In this document: positions 43,642 through 43,716 of the stretch, one piece after another
Numbering within the stretch: the first letter of the stretch is position 1
Layout: the number at the start of each line of letters is the position of its first letter
Assembly (NCBI GenBank): GCA_903919925.1
Contig: CAIXKO010000355.1
Location: forward strand, 1-43,716
Source of the DNA: an uncultured Bacteroidota bacterium
Lineage (GTDB): Bacteria; Bacteroidota; Bacteroidia; Bacteroidales; UBA12481
Reading direction: 5' to 3'
Length of the DNA stretch: 43,716 nt
Program-made: the position numbers and the translations under genes
The notes under the pieces: model-generated
The model's database searches: none
Seen by the model: only the letters and a program-made list of their open reading frames with translations
What the model was told of the DNA's origin: nothing

Positions 43642-43672
43642 GAAATTTAGGTTTAAAAATGTTGTCCTCAAA
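43642..43672 (-). promoter_or_regulatory. candidate promoter of GH99-like paralogue 3
   Basis: On the minus strand TTTG (43672-43669), a 19-nt spacer and TAAATTTC (43649-43642) match the Bacteroidota pattern, with 7 of 8 at the -7 box. The leader would be about 36 nt to the ATG at 43598. Confidence 0.45.
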
Positions 43673-43690
43673 ATCCCTTTGCTAACTTTG
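43662..43690 (+). promoter_or_regulatory. candidate divergent promoter reading out of the window
   Basis: TTG (43662-43664), an 18-nt spacer and TAACTTTG (43683-43690) match the Bacteroidota consensus, the -7 box perfectly. It overlaps the minus-strand promoter, so the two genes probably share control. Confidence 0.45.
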
Positions 43691-43696
43691 TGTGAA

Positions 43697-43716
43697 ATGG
43701 AAATAATGAAAGCAAT
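43697..43716 (+). CDS. possible first codons of a divergent gene cut by the window edge
   Basis: Just after the TAACTTTG box, ATG at 43697 reads MEIMKA and runs off the end. A second ATG at 43706 is in the same frame. Only six codons are visible, so nothing can be said of the product; a regulator would parallel the AraC/TonB layout, but this is a guess. Confidence 0.25.

Noticed and set aside
1-43716. CRISPR array or intact insertion sequence
   Set aside because: No regularly spaced repeats and no transposase-like frame were seen on either strand.

Overview
The window comes from a member of the Bacteroidota, and most probably a T9SS-bearing, non-gut-Bacteroides lineage (Marinilabiliales/Prolixibacteraceae-like is my inference). 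The evidence is a TonB-dependent receptor with an N-terminal carboxypeptidase-regulatory domain, many signal-peptide and lipoprotein glycosidases, one protein ending in a type IX secretion sorting domain, and promoters of the Bacteroidota type (TTG/TTTG, 18-20 nt, TAnnTTTG). It reads as a large carbohydrate-utilisation locus. No tRNA, rRNA, CRISPR array or intact transposase was seen.

Region 1 (1-31378, minus strand) is one run of 13 genes reading leftward from a TonB-dependent receptor (28421-31378). In order of transcription they are: the receptor; an L-arabinose/L-fucose isomerase-like enzyme; a GH106 rhamnosidase-like protein; a very large T9SS-exported multidomain GH99-like protein; a TIM-barrel-like lipoprotein; a GH78-like enzyme; a URO-D superfamily protein that keeps a methyltransferase-type His-x-Cys motif; a zinc alcohol dehydrogenase; a GH78 rhamnosidase; a GH2 enzyme; two large unassigned probable alpha/alpha-toroid proteins; and a five-bladed-propeller hydrolase cut by the left edge. 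Gaps are mostly under 50 bp, so the run may be one operon or a few. No SusD-like lipoprotein gene accompanies the receptor.

Region 2 (31379-31529) is a divergent control region. It has a good Bacteroidota-type promoter for the receptor, with a 10-bp palindrome between its two boxes. An AraC-family regulator (31530-32420, plus strand) is transcribed away from it and is the likely local sensor.

Region 3 (32453-43598, minus strand) is a second block: two more GH99-like/CBM9-like paralogues, a propeller-type lipoprotein, an S1-type sulfatase with the CxPSR motif, and a 984-residue TIM-barrel-like lipoprotein. Two non-PUL pieces sit inside it. One is a dinD remnant (34441-34841) that lost its middle through an internal deletion. 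The other is an unexplained 353-bp gap (36882-37234) with GC-rich, inverted-repeat-bearing DNA. At the right edge a divergent promoter points out of the window.

Taken together, three rhamnosidase-type enzymes (two GH78, one GH106), a sulfatase, a GH2 enzyme and propeller hydrolases suggest degradation of a rhamnose-containing, possibly sulfated heteropolysaccharide. The three proteins without signal peptides (isomerase, zinc dehydrogenase, URO-D/methyltransferase-like) would handle released sugars in the cytoplasm, possibly including O-methylated sugars. The exact substrate cannot be read from the sequence. The least described parts are the GH99-like/CBM9 trio, the 1597-, 711-, 626- and 984-residue unassigned proteins, and the methyltransferase-like URO-D protein.
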